Part shown: one piece after another, positions 8,706 to 18,215 of the stretch
How positions within the stretch are numbered: position 1 is the first letter of the stretch
Layout: every line of letters begins with the position of its first letter
Made by a program: the position numbers and the translations under genes
Notes under the pieces: generated by a model
Seen by the model: only the letters and a program-made list of their open reading frames with translations
Database searches by the model: none
Told to the model about the DNA's origin: nothing
DNA from: Acidimicrobiales bacterium
GTDB lineage: Bacteria > Actinomycetota > Acidimicrobiia > Acidimicrobiales > JAHWLA01
Direction: 5' to 3'
Assembly: GCA_035536915.1 (NCBI GenBank)
Contig: DATLNE010000039.1
Coordinates: forward strand, 1-53,270
DNA: 53,270 bases

Positions 8706-9838
8706 TGGCCGATCTTCGCAACGTGCCCGGCGGCGCCGAACTGCTGCTGATCGGTGACCCGTCGAAGGGCCAGAACTACTGGTACCACCTCTCCTACACG
8801 ATCCCCGGGACCAACACACGGATGGTGTGGGCGTTCCCCGCGGGGACCGACACCGTGAAGGCGATCACCGGCGAGACCGCCCCCGCTGCTCGCCAGGTCA
8901 CGTGGGACACATTCCGCGGCGAGGGGATGCTGCACTTCGGCACAGTCAACGAGCTGGTGAACCGCAGCGAGCACCCCTTCGATGCGTTCGTGGCCGACTT
9001 CGAGAAGGAGGCGCAGATCCGGCCGTGGCTGCGCGACGCCGAGGTGCTCGCCCTCACGGCCCAGGCGATCCTCGAAGGCCGCACCGTCACGCAAGCAGAG
9101 CTGCAGACCACCAAGTGGTGGACCTCGCGCAACGAAGCGCAGCGGCAGTGGGCGGCGCTGGTGGCCGGCGACCCTGCGCAGGCCCGACGCATCCAGGAGG
9201 ACAACCGGATCAAGGTCGCGGAGATGCTGCGCAAGAGCGGCCTCCAAGGCGTGCCGGAGTCGGCTGTGCACCTCATGGCCGACAGGCTCACCGTGGGCGA
9301 CTGGAGCGAAGAGTACGTGGGCGAGCAGGCCCGTCGCCTCGTGAACCCGACGCTGGGCGCCGTCGACCCCGCGCTCACCGGCGCCATCGGCAAGGCGCCG
9401 GTGCGCACCGGCGTCGACTTCATCGAAGACGTCCGGGCCGAGGCGCGGCGTTGGCTCGGCCCGGTCCACGGTAGGTGGGACGACGCGCTGGTACAGAAGT
9501 GGGCCGGTCGGCTGGCCACCGAGCCCGGCGCCCAGGACATGCTCACGGAGGAGCTGCGGCGTCAGCGCCTCGCTCTGTTCCCCGAGTACGAGGACGAGCG
9601 GCTCGACTACGAGTCGATCGCCCAGCCGTGGCGCGGCGTGGTGTCGACGGTGTGGGGGCAGGTGGCCGACGAGTCCGACGCGATGTTCGAGCGCATCGTC
9701 CGCATGAACGACCGCACCACGGCGGAGGGGCTCCTGCGCAGCGAGGGGCTCAAGCGTGGTGTCAAGAAGGTGACCGCTGACGGGCTGGAGGCGCTCAGCG
9801 CCGCCTTCGCCGGCGGCGGCGTGAGGAAGGCGACCTGA
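8705..9838 (+). CDS. Putative internal virion protein, 377 aa, unknown
   Basis: A charged, mostly helical protein with a short beta-like N-terminal part (GAELLLIGDPSKGQNYWYHL). Several helices carry Trp (TKWWTSRNEAQRQWAALVAG; RRWLGPVHGRWDDALVQKW). No signal peptide, membrane segment or catalytic motif is seen. It overlaps both neighbours by TGATG and belongs to the same co-translated block as the giant ART protein and the M23 peptidase, so I infer a structural or ejected role. No family recognised. Confidence 0.6.
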   Translation: MADLRNVPGGAELLLIGDPSKGQNYWYHLSYTIPGTNTRMVWAFPAGTDTVKAITGETAPAARQVTWDTFRGEGMLHFGTVNELVNRSEHPFDAFVADFEKEAQIRPWLRDAEVLALTAQAILEGRTVTQAELQTTKWWTSRNEAQRQWAALVAGDPAQARRIQEDNRIKVAEMLRKSGLQGVPESAVHLMADRLTVGDWSEEYVGEQARRLVNPTLGAVDPALTGAIGKAPVRTGVDFIEDVRAEARRWLGPVHGRWDDALVQKWAGRLATEPGAQDMLTEELRRQRLALFPEYEDERLDYESIAQPWRGVVSTVWGQVADESDAMFERIVRMNDRTTAEGLLRSEGLKRGVKKVTADGLEALSAAFAGGGVRKAT

Positions 9839-10815
9839 TGGACATCACATCCCCCGGCTCCTCTAAGACGTGGACAATTCCCGACGAGGCGCTCCAGCAG
9901 TGGCACCCTGGCCAGCCCCCGGCGTCGACTCCGCCGACGACGCCCCCCGTCACCCCGCCGCCTCCGGCCACGCCGGCGCCGGGCTCCGACTTTTACTCGC
10001 AGGTGCGCCTGCTGTTCCCCTACCTGCCCGAGCCTTTGGTGCAGGTCTTCGCAGACGCATGGACCACCACGGGCTCGCCCGAGATGGCCTTGCACACGAT
10101 GCGCCAGAACCGGGCGGTGTACGACGTGTATTTCGCCGGCAACCGGCGCGAGGACGGCACGCTGCGACTCAGCGAGTTCGAGTACCTCTCCAACGTCGAG
10201 GGCTACAAGCGGCGCCTCGCAGAGTTCGGCGTGCCGCCCGACTTGGTGCTGACGCCCGAGCGGCAGCGTGCACTCATCGAGGGCGAGAAGTCGCCGGCGG
10301 AGTTCGAAGCGGAGTTGAGCGCCCTGTACGTCGGCGTCATGTCCGCGGGCGAGCACGTGCGGGCCTGGTACGCCGACAACTACGGCGCCGTCGAGATCTC
10401 CGATGCCGCCCTGTTTGCCTCCGTCATCGACAGGGCGGCATCGCCCATGGAGTTCGAGCGTCGCATCCGCGCTTCGCAGGTCGGCGGCGAGGCTTCCCGC
10501 TACGGCTTCGGTGCGCAGGTCGACCTCGAAGAGGCCGAGCGGCTGACCGCCTTCGGCCTCGAGGGCGAGGGCGCTCGGCGTCTGTTCTCGCGGGCGGCGC
10601 AAGAGCTGCCCGCGCTCAACGACCTGGTGCGCCGGTTCAACGACCCCGACGACGAGTTGACGGTCGACGAGTTCGCAGACGCCTTGGTCGTGCAGGACGC
10701 CGACCAGATCCGCACGATAGGGCGGCTTCTCTCCCGCTCACGGGCGCAGTTCGGCAGCGACGAGTTGGTCGAGCGCGACCGCTCGGGCAGGCTCACGGGC
10801 CTTCGTCCGACGTAA
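9838..10815 (+). CDS. Putative internal virion protein, 325 aa, unknown
   Basis: The first 18 residues are followed by a Pro/Thr-rich linker (about residues 20-45), and the rest is helical and acidic. The segment LFPYLPEPLVQVFADAWTTT begins the folded part. Two later stretches (VRAWYADNYGAVEISDAAL; LVRRFNDPDDELTVDEFAD) suggest paired helix units. It overlaps the preceding gene by TGATG and ends the pre-capsid block, after which there is a 237-base gap. No known family; role inferred from position only. Confidence 0.6.
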   Translation: MDITSPGSSKTWTIPDEALQQWHPGQPPASTPPTTPPVTPPPPATPAPGSDFYSQVRLLFPYLPEPLVQVFADAWTTTGSPEMALHTMRQNRAVYDVYFAGNRREDGTLRLSEFEYLSNVEGYKRRLAEFGVPPDLVLTPERQRALIEGEKSPAEFEAELSALYVGVMSAGEHVRAWYADNYGAVEISDAALFASVIDRAASPMEFERRIRASQVGGEASRYGFGAQVDLEEAERLTAFGLEGEGARRLFSRAAQELPALNDLVRRFNDPDDELTVDEFADALVVQDADQIRTIGRLLSRSRAQFGSDELVERDRSGRLTGLRPT

Positions 10816-10819
10816 ATGC

Positions 10820-10848
10820 TTGACGGCGCGCGCGCCGAATGGCATCGT
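10820..10848 (+). promoter_or_regulatory. Candidate promoter ahead of scaffold and capsid genes
   Basis: The longest gap in the head cluster (10816-11052) begins with TTGACG at 10820-10825 and, 17 bases later, CATCGT at 10843-10848. The spacer starts with an alternating GC run of ten bases that is self-complementary. A dedicated promoter would allow extra capsid and scaffold synthesis. The -35 match is good and the -10 match poor. Confidence 0.3.
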
Positions 10849-11052
10849 TGTGACTCAGCAGGTGGCCCGCTCCCTGAGACGAGTGGGAAGGTCGATCGGT
10901 CATCACCCGAACCGGTCGTAGAACCAGGGTGTGCGGTAGCAGCGGCACGACGTCGGGGCAGCAGCGCGACGTGTCGTTCCCGTTCTCTTCTGCGCCGGCC
11001 GCGATCCAACGCCCGAGTTCGCGTATCGCCGTGTGGGGCGTAGAGGAGAGAG

Positions 11053-11574
11053 ATGCCCGAGCCCGAAGTCGACGACAGCAAGACCGCCCAGCAGCAGCCC
11101 ACCGAGGACTCCAAGGACTTCGCGAAGCTGCGCAACAAGAGCGAGGCCCAGGCCGCTGAGATCACGGCGCTCCGCAGCACCAACGCCAAGCTGCTGGCCG
11201 CCGCTGCAGGTTTCGACACCTCCACCAAGCTCGCATCCATCGCCCTCGACCAGTTCGCCGCCGAGCGCAAGGTCGACGAGTTCACCCCCGAGGCGTTCAA
11301 GGCGTTCGCCGAGGAGATCGGCCTTCCCGCCACGGTCGCACCGGCCGGCACGGAAGGCGACGGCACGCAGGCGCCGGCAGGGACCGACGCGGCGACCGCG
11401 CTCGGTGCCGTGCAGGCCCAGGCCGACGCCATCAAGGCAGGTACCGGGCAGGCCGCGCCTGCCGCTCTCCCCGAGCAGATCGCAGCCGCCGAGCAGGCGG
11501 GCGACTACCGGAAATCCATGGAGCTGAAGGACACACTCACCCAGCAGCAGATGGCGCCTCGGGCACCCGCCTGA
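11053..11574 (+). CDS. Capsid scaffolding protein
   Basis: A 173-residue acidic, Ala/Gln/Glu-rich protein directly upstream of the major capsid gene, the standard position of scaffold. Residues about 20-52 form a predicted coiled coil (FAKLRNKSEAQAAEITALRS), followed by a helical middle and a low-complexity Gly/Ala/Thr linker. Scaffolds guide capsid shell assembly and then leave. A strong GAGGAGAGAG ribosome site precedes the ATG. Sequence conservation is low in this family, so composition and position carry the call. Confidence 0.75.
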   Translation: MPEPEVDDSKTAQQQPTEDSKDFAKLRNKSEAQAAEITALRSTNAKLLAAAAGFDTSTKLASIALDQFAAERKVDEFTPEAFKAFAEEIGLPATVAPAGTEGDGTQAPAGTDAATALGAVQAQADAIKAGTGQAAPAALPEQIAAAEQAGDYRKSMELKDTLTQQQMAPRAPA

Positions 11575-11603
11575 GCCGCGACCACCGAGAAAGGTAACGA
11601 ACG

Positions 11604-12530
11604 ATGGGCGCAGTCACAGGCCAGGGCACGACATTCAACCTCCCCAACTACGTGGGCGAGCTGTTCTTCGTCACGCCCAAGGAGACGCCGTTCCTCAGCA
11701 TGATCGGCGGGCTCACCGGCGGCATCCCCGCTACGGCGACCGAGATCCAGTGGCAGTCCATCGACAACGCCGCGGCCGCACAGCCGGCCATCCTCGAAGG
11801 CGCCGATCCGGTCTACAACGCCCGGACGCGCTCCCCGATCAGCAACATTCTGCAGATCTTCCAGTACGGCGTGGAGCTGAGCTACACGAAGCAGGGCGCC
11901 GTCGGCCAGATCTCGGGGGCGTCGATCCTCGGCACCCAGCCGGTGCAGAACGAGCGGGTCACCCAGCGCCGGCTCAAGCTGGAGCAGGCCGCCCGGGACA
12001 TGGACTACTCGTTCCTGCAGGGCGCCTACCAGAAGCCGGTCGACAACACGACCGCCCGCAAGACCCGCGGCATGAAGAACGCCGTCACCACGAACGTGGT
12101 GGCCGCCGCCGGCGCCCGTCTGAACCGCGACCATTTCCAGTCGCTGTTCAAGTCGATGGCCGACAGCGGGGCGATCTTCTCCGAGCTCATCCTGTTCGCC
12201 AACGCCTTCAGCCGCCAGCGCATCAGCGACATCTACGCCTACGCGCCGGAGTCCCGTAACGTGGGCGGCTTCTCGATCAATCAGATCGAGACGGACTTCG
12301 GGATGGTCGGCGTGTGCTTCGAGCGGCACCAGCCGGTCGACGAGGTGCTCGCCGCCGAGATGTCGGTCATCAAGCCCCGCTTCCTCACCATCCCGGAGAA
12401 GGGCCACATGTTCTTCGAGCCCCTCGCCAAGACGGGCGCCGCCGACAAGGAGCAGCTCTACGGCGAGGCCGGGTTGGAGTACGGGCCCGAGCAGTGGCAC
12501 GGCAAGATCACCGGCCTGGCGACGGCGTAA
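11604..12530 (+). CDS. Major capsid protein, SU10/DUF5309-like
   Basis: A 308-residue protein with the recognisable start of the SU10-like capsid family: a short N-terminus, then FFVTPKETPFLSMIGG, then an ATEIQWQSIDN strand and an ILEGADP turn. The rest alternates helix and beta as in HK97-fold capsid proteins (YGVELSYTKQGAVGQ; long helix RRLKLEQAARDMDYSFLQG). The family includes podovirus capsids, which fits the missing tail genes. Scaffold precedes it with a gap of 29 bases carrying a GAAAGG ribosome site. Confidence 0.8.
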   Translation: MGAVTGQGTTFNLPNYVGELFFVTPKETPFLSMIGGLTGGIPATATEIQWQSIDNAAAAQPAILEGADPVYNARTRSPISNILQIFQYGVELSYTKQGAVGQISGASILGTQPVQNERVTQRRLKLEQAARDMDYSFLQGAYQKPVDNTTARKTRGMKNAVTTNVVAAAGARLNRDHFQSLFKSMADSGAIFSELILFANAFSRQRISDIYAYAPESRNVGGFSINQIETDFGMVGVCFERHQPVDEVLAAEMSVIKPRFLTIPEKGHMFFEPLAKTGAADKEQLYGEAGLEYGPEQWHGKITGLATA

Positions 12531-12543
12531 GGGAAGGAGCCCG

Positions 12544-12966
12544 ATGAACGGAGTCCCCCCCGCCATCCGAGCTGCACTGCGCGGCAAGACCTCGCAGTGC
12601 AGCCTCCCGGCGGCACTCGCAGCCGACGCCACCAAGGAGTGGCCCATCTTCATGGCCGAGCGGCCGTGCAAGATCCTCAGCATCACCGTGGTGCCCCAGG
12701 CGCTCATCACCGGCGCCAACGCCAACACGTTCCACTGGAACGTGAAGAACCGGGGCACCGACGGCTTGGCCACCACGGAGATCGGCAACGTCGACTTCGT
12801 GGCCGGCACCAACGCCGCCGCCTTCGACGGCAGGGAAATCGTCAACGAGGTCGCCGGTCGCCGCATGACCGCCGGCCAAGTCCTGACGATCGAGCGGGAG
12901 AAGATCGGGACCGGCATCGCCGCCCCCGAAGCTCTCGTCGTCGTCGCATACGAGTACGAGGCTTAG
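12544..12966 (+). CDS. Probable head decoration or head-completion protein
   Basis: A 140-residue, beta-rich protein (ILSITVVPQALITGANANTF, VLTIEREKIGTG, LVVVAYEYEA) immediately behind the capsid gene, with a good GGAAGGAGC ribosome site. Size, fold type and position match small capsid-stabilising proteins, but I see no family-specific motif. Confidence 0.5.
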   Translation: MNGVPPAIRAALRGKTSQCSLPAALAADATKEWPIFMAERPCKILSITVVPQALITGANANTFHWNVKNRGTDGLATTEIGNVDFVAGTNAAAFDGREIVNEVAGRRMTAGQVLTIEREKIGTGIAAPEALVVVAYEYEA

Positions 12967-12975
12967 GAGGCCGCC

Positions 12976-13686
12976 ATGGGCAAGACCACACGCACCGCCA
13001 ACGCAATCCCGACCGCCAACGACGAGTCGGTCGAAGTCGTCACCGAGGAGGTCGAGGCGCCGAACACCGACGCCGCCGTCTCGGGCGACGCTGCCGACGA
13101 CCGGGGCGAGGAGGTCACGACCGACACCGTGGCCGTGCTGGGCGCCGAGCCCGACGCGTCGGACCCGAAGGACGGCGACCCCCTCACCGCCACAGTGGCC
13201 GCCGCCATCGAGCGCAACCGCGAGGCGGCTGCCGACTTCCTCGACGGCCAGGCCGGCGGGGGCATCGACTTCAGGGACCGCGCGCTGGTCAACCTCTCCG
13301 ACGCGGGCCAGTTCCCGTCGTCGGTGACGCCGGCCGACGCCGAGGTCGTGGCTCCGTCGGCCGGCGAGATCGCCGGCACCGACGCCGCCGCCCCGGTCGA
13401 CGAGCCCGCCGCCGCTGCGGACCTGTCCGACGGCACCGATGTCTCGGCCGCTCCCCACGCGGCCGACGACGTGGAGCCCGAGGCGACCGTCGAGCCGGAG
13501 CCTGAGGCCGTCAAGGCCGCCCCCGAGCCGGAGCCCGTCACCTTCGTGTGCGACCGGTACCCGAACCTCATCGCCTACTCGCCCAACGGCGAGCTGGTGG
13601 GCCAGTTCGTCGACGGCAAGCTCGTCGTCACCGCGCAGCGCGACATCGACATCCTCGAAGCGCTGCCCGAGGTGAAGCGGGCGTAA
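12976..13686 (+). CDS. Acidic low-complexity phage head protein with small C-terminal domain
   Basis: This 236-residue protein is dominated by Ala, Asp, Glu, Val and Pro over residues 15-185 and is probably disordered. The last 50 residues look folded and beta-rich (VTFVCDRYPNLIAYSPNGE, then LVGQFVDGKLVVTAQRD). Such an arrangement could be a surface fibre or linker anchored by its C-terminus. A GGAGG ribosome site overlaps the previous stop. The TAATG overlap with the next gene couples their translation. No family recognised. Confidence 0.5.
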   Translation: MGKTTRTANAIPTANDESVEVVTEEVEAPNTDAAVSGDAADDRGEEVTTDTVAVLGAEPDASDPKDGDPLTATVAAAIERNREAAADFLDGQAGGGIDFRDRALVNLSDAGQFPSSVTPADAEVVAPSAGEIAGTDAAAPVDEPAAAADLSDGTDVSAAPHAADDVEPEATVEPEPEAVKAAPEPEPVTFVCDRYPNLIAYSPNGELVGQFVDGKLVVTAQRDIDILEALPEVKRA

Positions 13687-14036
13687 TGGCAACTCCGGGC
13701 CTTGCCTACGGGGGCGACAGCCTCATCCCCTTCTTCGACGCCAGCGCTTCGGCGGCCGTCGAGACGATGAAGGCCGCCCCCGGCAGGCTCGGGTACATCG
13801 AGGTCTACAACCAGAACGCCACCGGCATCTTCCTCCAGTTGTTCGACGCCGACACAGTGACGCTCGGCTCGACCACCCCGAAGCTGTCGTTGTTCGTTCC
13901 GGGCAGCAGCGCAATCCGTGAAGCCCTGCCCGCTCCGTTCGACTTCACACGCTCGATCAAGTACGCCGTCACGGCGACCGCCACCGGGAGCACAGCGCCC
14001 GCCGCGGCGGGCGTCCTCAACGCCGGCTACCGCTGA
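13686..14036 (+). CDS. Small beta-rich phage structural protein, 116 aa
   Basis: I start this gene at the ATG overlapping the preceding TAA (TAATG). The protein has alternating strands (LGYIEVYNQNATGIFLQLFD; KLSLFVPGSSAIREALPAPF; SIKYAVTATATGS), resembling small phage beta-sandwich proteins of heads or necks. Its site between capsid genes and the fibre-like gene fits a minor capsid or vertex protein. No catalytic features. Confidence 0.5.
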   Translation: MATPGLAYGGDSLIPFFDASASAAVETMKAAPGRLGYIEVYNQNATGIFLQLFDADTVTLGSTTPKLSLFVPGSSAIREALPAPFDFTRSIKYAVTATATGSTAPAAAGVLNAGYR

Positions 14037-14044
14037 GGCCGGCC

Positions 14045-15364
14045 ATGGCGTACACCTACGCCGGGCTGTACCAGGAGACGTTCCTGGCGCCCCGAGGCGC
14101 CCTGCTGAAGAACACGCAGGTCTCGGTCTTCCTGGCCGGCACCACGACACTGGCCACGCTCTACACGTCGCACACCAAGGCGACACCGGCGCTCAACCCC
14201 TTCTCGACCGACGCCGCCGGCAACGGCCGCTTCTACGCCGACCCCGGGCACTACGACCTGGACTACGGCGACTCGACACTGCCGATCGTCGTCCACCGCG
14301 ATCCCGACGAGCCGGTGTCGCTCGACGACCTCGTTGAGACGGTGGCCACCGACGCGGACGTGACCAACGCCGTGGCAGCCCACGCAGCGCTGCCCGATCC
14401 GCACCCCGGCTACCTCACGCCTGCCGAGGCCGACGCCAAGGTCGCAGACCACGCCGGCGCCGGAGATCCCCACCCGGGCTACTTGACCGCGGCAGAGGCA
14501 GCGTCCGCCTTCGAGCCCGTAGGTGCCGTGGCCGGCCATGCAGGCACACCGGACCCGCACCCCGGCTACCTCACGCCTGCCGAGGCCGACGGCATCTACG
14601 CCCCGGCGTCGGCAGTGGCCGCCCACGAGGCCGTGGAGAACCCCCACCCCGTCTACACGACCGTCGGCGAGGTCGACCAAGCGATCACCGACCACGTCGC
14701 AGGGGCCGCATTCGAGCGACAGGAGCGGCGCGGGGCGGCCGGTGGTTACGCCGGGCTCGACGCGTCCGCCCTTGTCCCCGCCGACCAGCTCGGTTCCGGT
14801 GTGCCCAGCGCCGTGACCTTCCTCGACGGCACACGGGTTTGGGCTGCCCTTCCATCGGGCGGGGCCGTTCTGTTGGCCCCCGCTGGGAGCCACAACCAGG
14901 GCGCTAGTAACACCGCGACCGAGCGGACCCTCGTGGCGTTCGACTTTGCGGCGGGGCAGCTTTCCGCCGGTGACGTCGTGATGTTCGCGACGAGCCTCAC
15001 CATCCAGAACACGACTGCCGGTGACATCACCTGCATCTTCCGGGCCAAGCTCGGGGCGACGACCGTCCTGCAGAGCGACCCGATAGTGGTCGCGAACGGG
15101 GGCACGCGAAAGGGAACGCTGGACGGCCACCTCGCCGTGGTCTCCGCGACGAGCGAGCGGCTCGCCGCGTGCCTCGCTTTCGGCGCCCCGACGACGGGTT
15201 CGTGGTCGGGTGGAGGCACATTGACCATCGGGGAGGGCGCCGTCGGCGAGGACATCGCGACAGCTCTCCGGCTTGATCTGACCGTGCAGTTGAGCGTGGC
15301 GTCTTTGGGCGCCAGGTGCCTGTCGCACGGGGCGCACTCCGCGCTGGTGAAGGCGCCCTCCTGA
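14045..15364 (+). CDS. Fibre-like phage protein with HPGYLTPAEAD repeats
   Basis: A 439-residue protein in three parts. Residues 1-95 (YAGLYQETFLAPRGALLKNT, FYADPGHYDLDYGDS) look like the beta N-terminal domain of fibre proteins that carry a linking function. Residues about 105-225 contain four repeats built around H-P-x-Y followed by an Ala/Glu helix (DPHPGYLTPAEADAKV, DPHPGYLTAAEA, DPHPGYLTPAEADGIY, NPHPVYTTVGEVDQ), typical of trimeric phage fibres. The last 200 residues are beta-rich and could be a receptor-binding head. A vertex or head fibre is possible because it is encoded before the connector gene. Confidence 0.55.
   Translation: MAYTYAGLYQETFLAPRGALLKNTQVSVFLAGTTTLATLYTSHTKATPALNPFSTDAAGNGRFYADPGHYDLDYGDSTLPIVVHRDPDEPVSLDDLVETVATDADVTNAVAAHAALPDPHPGYLTPAEADAKVADHAGAGDPHPGYLTAAEAASAFEPVGAVAGHAGTPDPHPGYLTPAEADGIYAPASAVAAHEAVENPHPVYTTVGEVDQAITDHVAGAAFERQERRGAAGGYAGLDASALVPADQLGSGVPSAVTFLDGTRVWAALPSGGAVLLAPAGSHNQGASNTATERTLVAFDFAAGQLSAGDVVMFATSLTIQNTTAGDITCIFRAKLGATTVLQSDPIVVANGGTRKGTLDGHLAVVSATSERLAACLAFGAPTTGSWSGGGTLTIGEGAVGEDIATALRLDLTVQLSVASLGARCLSHGAHSALVKAPS
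14399..14591 (+). repeat. 37-bp direct repeat inside the fibre gene
   Basis: Bases 14399-14435 and 14555-14591 are identical and 156 bases apart, encoding the DPHPGYLTPAEAD unit. A diverged copy lies between them around 14466-14500. The near-perfect identity suggests recent repeat expansion or conversion within the gene. Confidence 0.85.
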
Positions 15365-16248
15365 TGCCCGTCCTCGGCTCCGACGCCCGCCCCGTCTCCG
15401 GCCTCATCGACCGGATGATGCGCGAGTTCCTCGAACCCGCAGACGACCAGCCCACCCGGTTCACCCTGGCCGCCGAGCTGGCCGAGGACGCGACGTCGCT
15501 GAGCTACGACCCCGCACTGCTGTCGCCCGAGGAGGAGGACATTCTCGGCCCGGGCATGCTGATCGAGGTCGGCATCGAGGAGATCGTCGTCGGTGCGGTC
15601 GACGCCTCGACGAACGTGCTGTCGTCGCTCATCCGGGGCGCCAACGGCACCGAGCCCGCGCTGCACGCCGTAGGCGGCGTGGCCAAGGTCATGCCCACCT
15701 GGCGCCGCCGTGCGGCCTTCGACGCCGTGTGCGACGCCATCGACGCCCTCTTCCCCGAGTTGTACGCCGTGGACACCATCGCGGTGTCGGCCGGGACCGG
15801 GAGCACCACAGAGATCCCCGCCGCCGTCGCGTGGCCGCTGTGGATGTGGGACATCAGCGGCGCCCGCCACGACGAGTTGACCTTCCTCGACCACTACGGC
15901 GGCAGCTCGACGGGCAAGGCCCTCATGAACGGGGTCACCGGCCACCTGGTCTACGCCAAGTCCTTCGAGCGCCCCGACAGCGAGGACGTCGACCTGGCCG
16001 ACCTGTCGATCGACCCGGCATGGGAGCGCCTCGTCATCGTGTCGGCCGTCTCGTACCTCATGTCGGGGCGCGAGGCCGACCCGATCGCACAGAAGTTCCT
16101 CACCGAGCAGCAGGCCCAGCAGGGGTTCCCCGTTGGCAGCGCCACGAGGCTGCGTGACGCCCTGATCCGCGAGTACGAGTACCTGCTGGCCAAGGCCAAG
16201 CGCCAGCTCCGCAGCCGCTACCCCATCACCGTGGCGAGGGGCTGGTAA
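15364..16248 (+). CDS. Putative head-tail connector/adaptor protein
   Basis: I start at the ATG overlapping the preceding TGA (TGATG), giving 294 residues. The N-terminal third is beta-rich with an exposed acidic loop (SYDPALLSPEEEDILGPG), and the middle is helical (RRRAAFDAVCDAIDALFPEL). Its position between capsid genes and the tail propeller-like gene, and its mixed beta then helical layout, fit an adaptor that extends the portal in short-tailed phages. The C-terminal helix pair ends in RQLRSRYPITVARGW. No decisive motif. Confidence 0.45.
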   Translation: MPVLGSDARPVSGLIDRMMREFLEPADDQPTRFTLAAELAEDATSLSYDPALLSPEEEDILGPGMLIEVGIEEIVVGAVDASTNVLSSLIRGANGTEPALHAVGGVAKVMPTWRRRAAFDAVCDAIDALFPELYAVDTIAVSAGTGSTTEIPAAVAWPLWMWDISGARHDELTFLDHYGGSSTGKALMNGVTGHLVYAKSFERPDSEDVDLADLSIDPAWERLVIVSAVSYLMSGREADPIAQKFLTEQQAQQGFPVGSATRLRDALIREYEYLLAKAKRQLRSRYPITVARGW

Positions 16249-18215
16249 TGCCGCTCCCCAACACCTCGACCATGGCCCGGCCCCGGGCCTACGGCTACGG
16301 CTGCCGCCTGGGCGACACCTTCTACCGCCTCGCCGTCGGCCCCGACCGGCCGTTGGAGATCACATCGGCCCCGCTGCAGGCGCCGCAGGTGTCGATGGCC
16401 GAGACCCCCGAGGATCTCCGCAACGACTTCGGCTCCTACTTCAGCCGCACGAGGTTCTCCGGCGGCGAGGGCCTCGCCTTCGCCCACACCCGCGAGCCGG
16501 CGCCCGAGGACTCGCTGCGCTTCTTCGACTCGGCGCACGTCGACATCCGCCCGGGCCGCCCCGGTGAGCTCGAATCATTCACCCTCCTGCCCGAGACCCG
16601 CCTGGTCGACGCCAGCGCAGCGTCGAACCTCGCCCTGGCGTGGGACGGCACCGCGCAGTACATGGCCAGCGGCACCACCGTCCGGCGCTGCACCGACCCC
16701 GCGGCGGCGGCGGGCGGCGCCTACAACGACGACAGTCCGCACGTCGGCGAGGCGGCCACCACCGTCGAGGACCTGGTTGCCGTCGGCACCACCGTGTACG
16801 CCGCCCTGGGCGCCAACGGCATCCACCGGCGCATCGGGGGCGCCTGGGCCCATTGGAGCGACCTGGCGGCCTCGAGGGTGTGGGCGGCCAAGGCGACGTC
16901 GACCGGCGGCTTCGTACTGGCGGCCAAGGACAACGTGCTGTACGAGGCCAAGCCCGGCGTCGGCTCGATCGCCTTGGTGACGCTCGGGCCGGGCGAGACG
17001 TGGGTCGACCTCGTGGACGCGGGCGCCGCCATCCTCGCCTCGGCCTCGAACGGCTACGTGTACGCCCTCGGGCTCAACGAGGGCCTGACGGCCTTGGAGC
17101 TCAAGGGCCAGACGAAGGTGAGCGACTCGGCCCGTGTGCAGGCCCTCGGCTACGGCGGTGGGTTCGTCTTCTACTCGTTGCGCGAGCCCACCGGCACCGG
17201 CGCCGTGGGCTCGTTCTGGCGGGCGCAGCTCGACCCCGACAGCTTCACCCTCGTCAACGCCTCGGTGCGCAAGCAGTGGGACCACCAGGACAGCGACGAC
17301 CACTCGCCCGACCACGCTCCGCACCGGATCGTCACGGCGCGTGACGCGGTGTACCTCGGTGTGCTTGGGCACGGGGCGGCGGCCGGGCTCTGGCGCTACG
17401 ACCTCGCCACGGCGGGCATGTCACGCGACCTCGACACGCACAGCTCGGCCGGTGTCGTCACCGACGTGCAGGCGCTGTTCGACCGGCTGTTCGTCGCCGT
17501 CGCCGGGGCCGGGCTCTACCGGGAGGAGACGACCTACGAGGTCGAGGGCCACCTGATCGGCCCGTTGGGCGACCTCTTCACCGCGTCGGAGAAGTCCTGG
17601 GTGGGCGCCTACCTCGACGCCGAGGCCGTGGTCGACGACACCCGCATCGAGTTCTACGCCACCACCGACCCCGCTGCCCTGCTCGACGCCGACTCGCCTG
17701 CGTGGCGCCGCATCGTCAACCTGACGACCGGCACCGTGCCCGACGAGCAGAGCATGCGGGGCGTCACCGGCCGCTACGTGGCCGGCATGGTGAAGCTCTA
17801 CGCCAGCCCCACCCGCACGGCCCGCCCCGCGGCCCGGGGCTTCGTGTTCCGGGCCTACCCGGGAGCGGGCGACACGATCATCCGCATGCCCATCTCGTGC
17901 GGCGACCAGGTGGAGATGCCGGGGCGCCGGCCCATTCGAGCCAAGGGTCTCGGCCGACGGGTCCACGCCTCGCTCAAGGGCATCGAGGGGTCCAACCTCG
18001 ACCTGTACCTGTTGGAGCCCGCAGAGGAGCTTTACCGCGGCACGGTGATCGAGGTGGGGGCGCCGGTCACCGTGCTGCCCCAGCGTGGCTCGCCCCTCGT
18101 CGTCTGCTGGGTGACCTTCCGCGGCGGCATCGTCAGTCTCAGCGGCGGCTCGCAGTCGCCCGGGGCCTTCAACGTCGGCCTGCTGGCCGAGATGTTCCTT
18201 GGAGGGCACGAGTGA
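16248..18215 (+). CDS. Beta-rich tail protein, possible nozzle or propeller
   Basis: A 655-residue protein starting at TAATG overlap with the adaptor. From about residue 110 it consists of repeated short strands with Gly-rich turns (NLALAWDGTAQYMASGTTVR; TVYAALGANGIHRRI; GFVLAAKDNVLYEAK; AAILASASNGYVYALGL; AVYLGVLGHGAAAGLWRYD; RLFVAVAGAGLYREET), which suggests a beta-propeller. The C-terminal 200 residues are beta-sandwich-like. Large propeller-bearing nozzle proteins form the tail tip in several short-tailed phages; I infer that role. It overlaps the next gene by GTGA. Confidence 0.5.
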   Translation: MPLPNTSTMARPRAYGYGCRLGDTFYRLAVGPDRPLEITSAPLQAPQVSMAETPEDLRNDFGSYFSRTRFSGGEGLAFAHTREPAPEDSLRFFDSAHVDIRPGRPGELESFTLLPETRLVDASAASNLALAWDGTAQYMASGTTVRRCTDPAAAAGGAYNDDSPHVGEAATTVEDLVAVGTTVYAALGANGIHRRIGGAWAHWSDLAASRVWAAKATSTGGFVLAAKDNVLYEAKPGVGSIALVTLGPGETWVDLVDAGAAILASASNGYVYALGLNEGLTALELKGQTKVSDSARVQALGYGGGFVFYSLREPTGTGAVGSFWRAQLDPDSFTLVNASVRKQWDHQDSDDHSPDHAPHRIVTARDAVYLGVLGHGAAAGLWRYDLATAGMSRDLDTHSSAGVVTDVQALFDRLFVAVAGAGLYREETTYEVEGHLIGPLGDLFTASEKSWVGAYLDAEAVVDDTRIEFYATTDPAALLDADSPAWRRIVNLTTGTVPDEQSMRGVTGRYVAGMVKLYASPTRTARPAARGFVFRAYPGAGDTIIRMPISCGDQVEMPGRRPIRAKGLGRRVHASLKGIEGSNLDLYLLEPAEELYRGTVIEVGAPVTVLPQRGSPLVVCWVTFRGGIVSLSGGSQSPGAFNVGLLAEMFLGGHE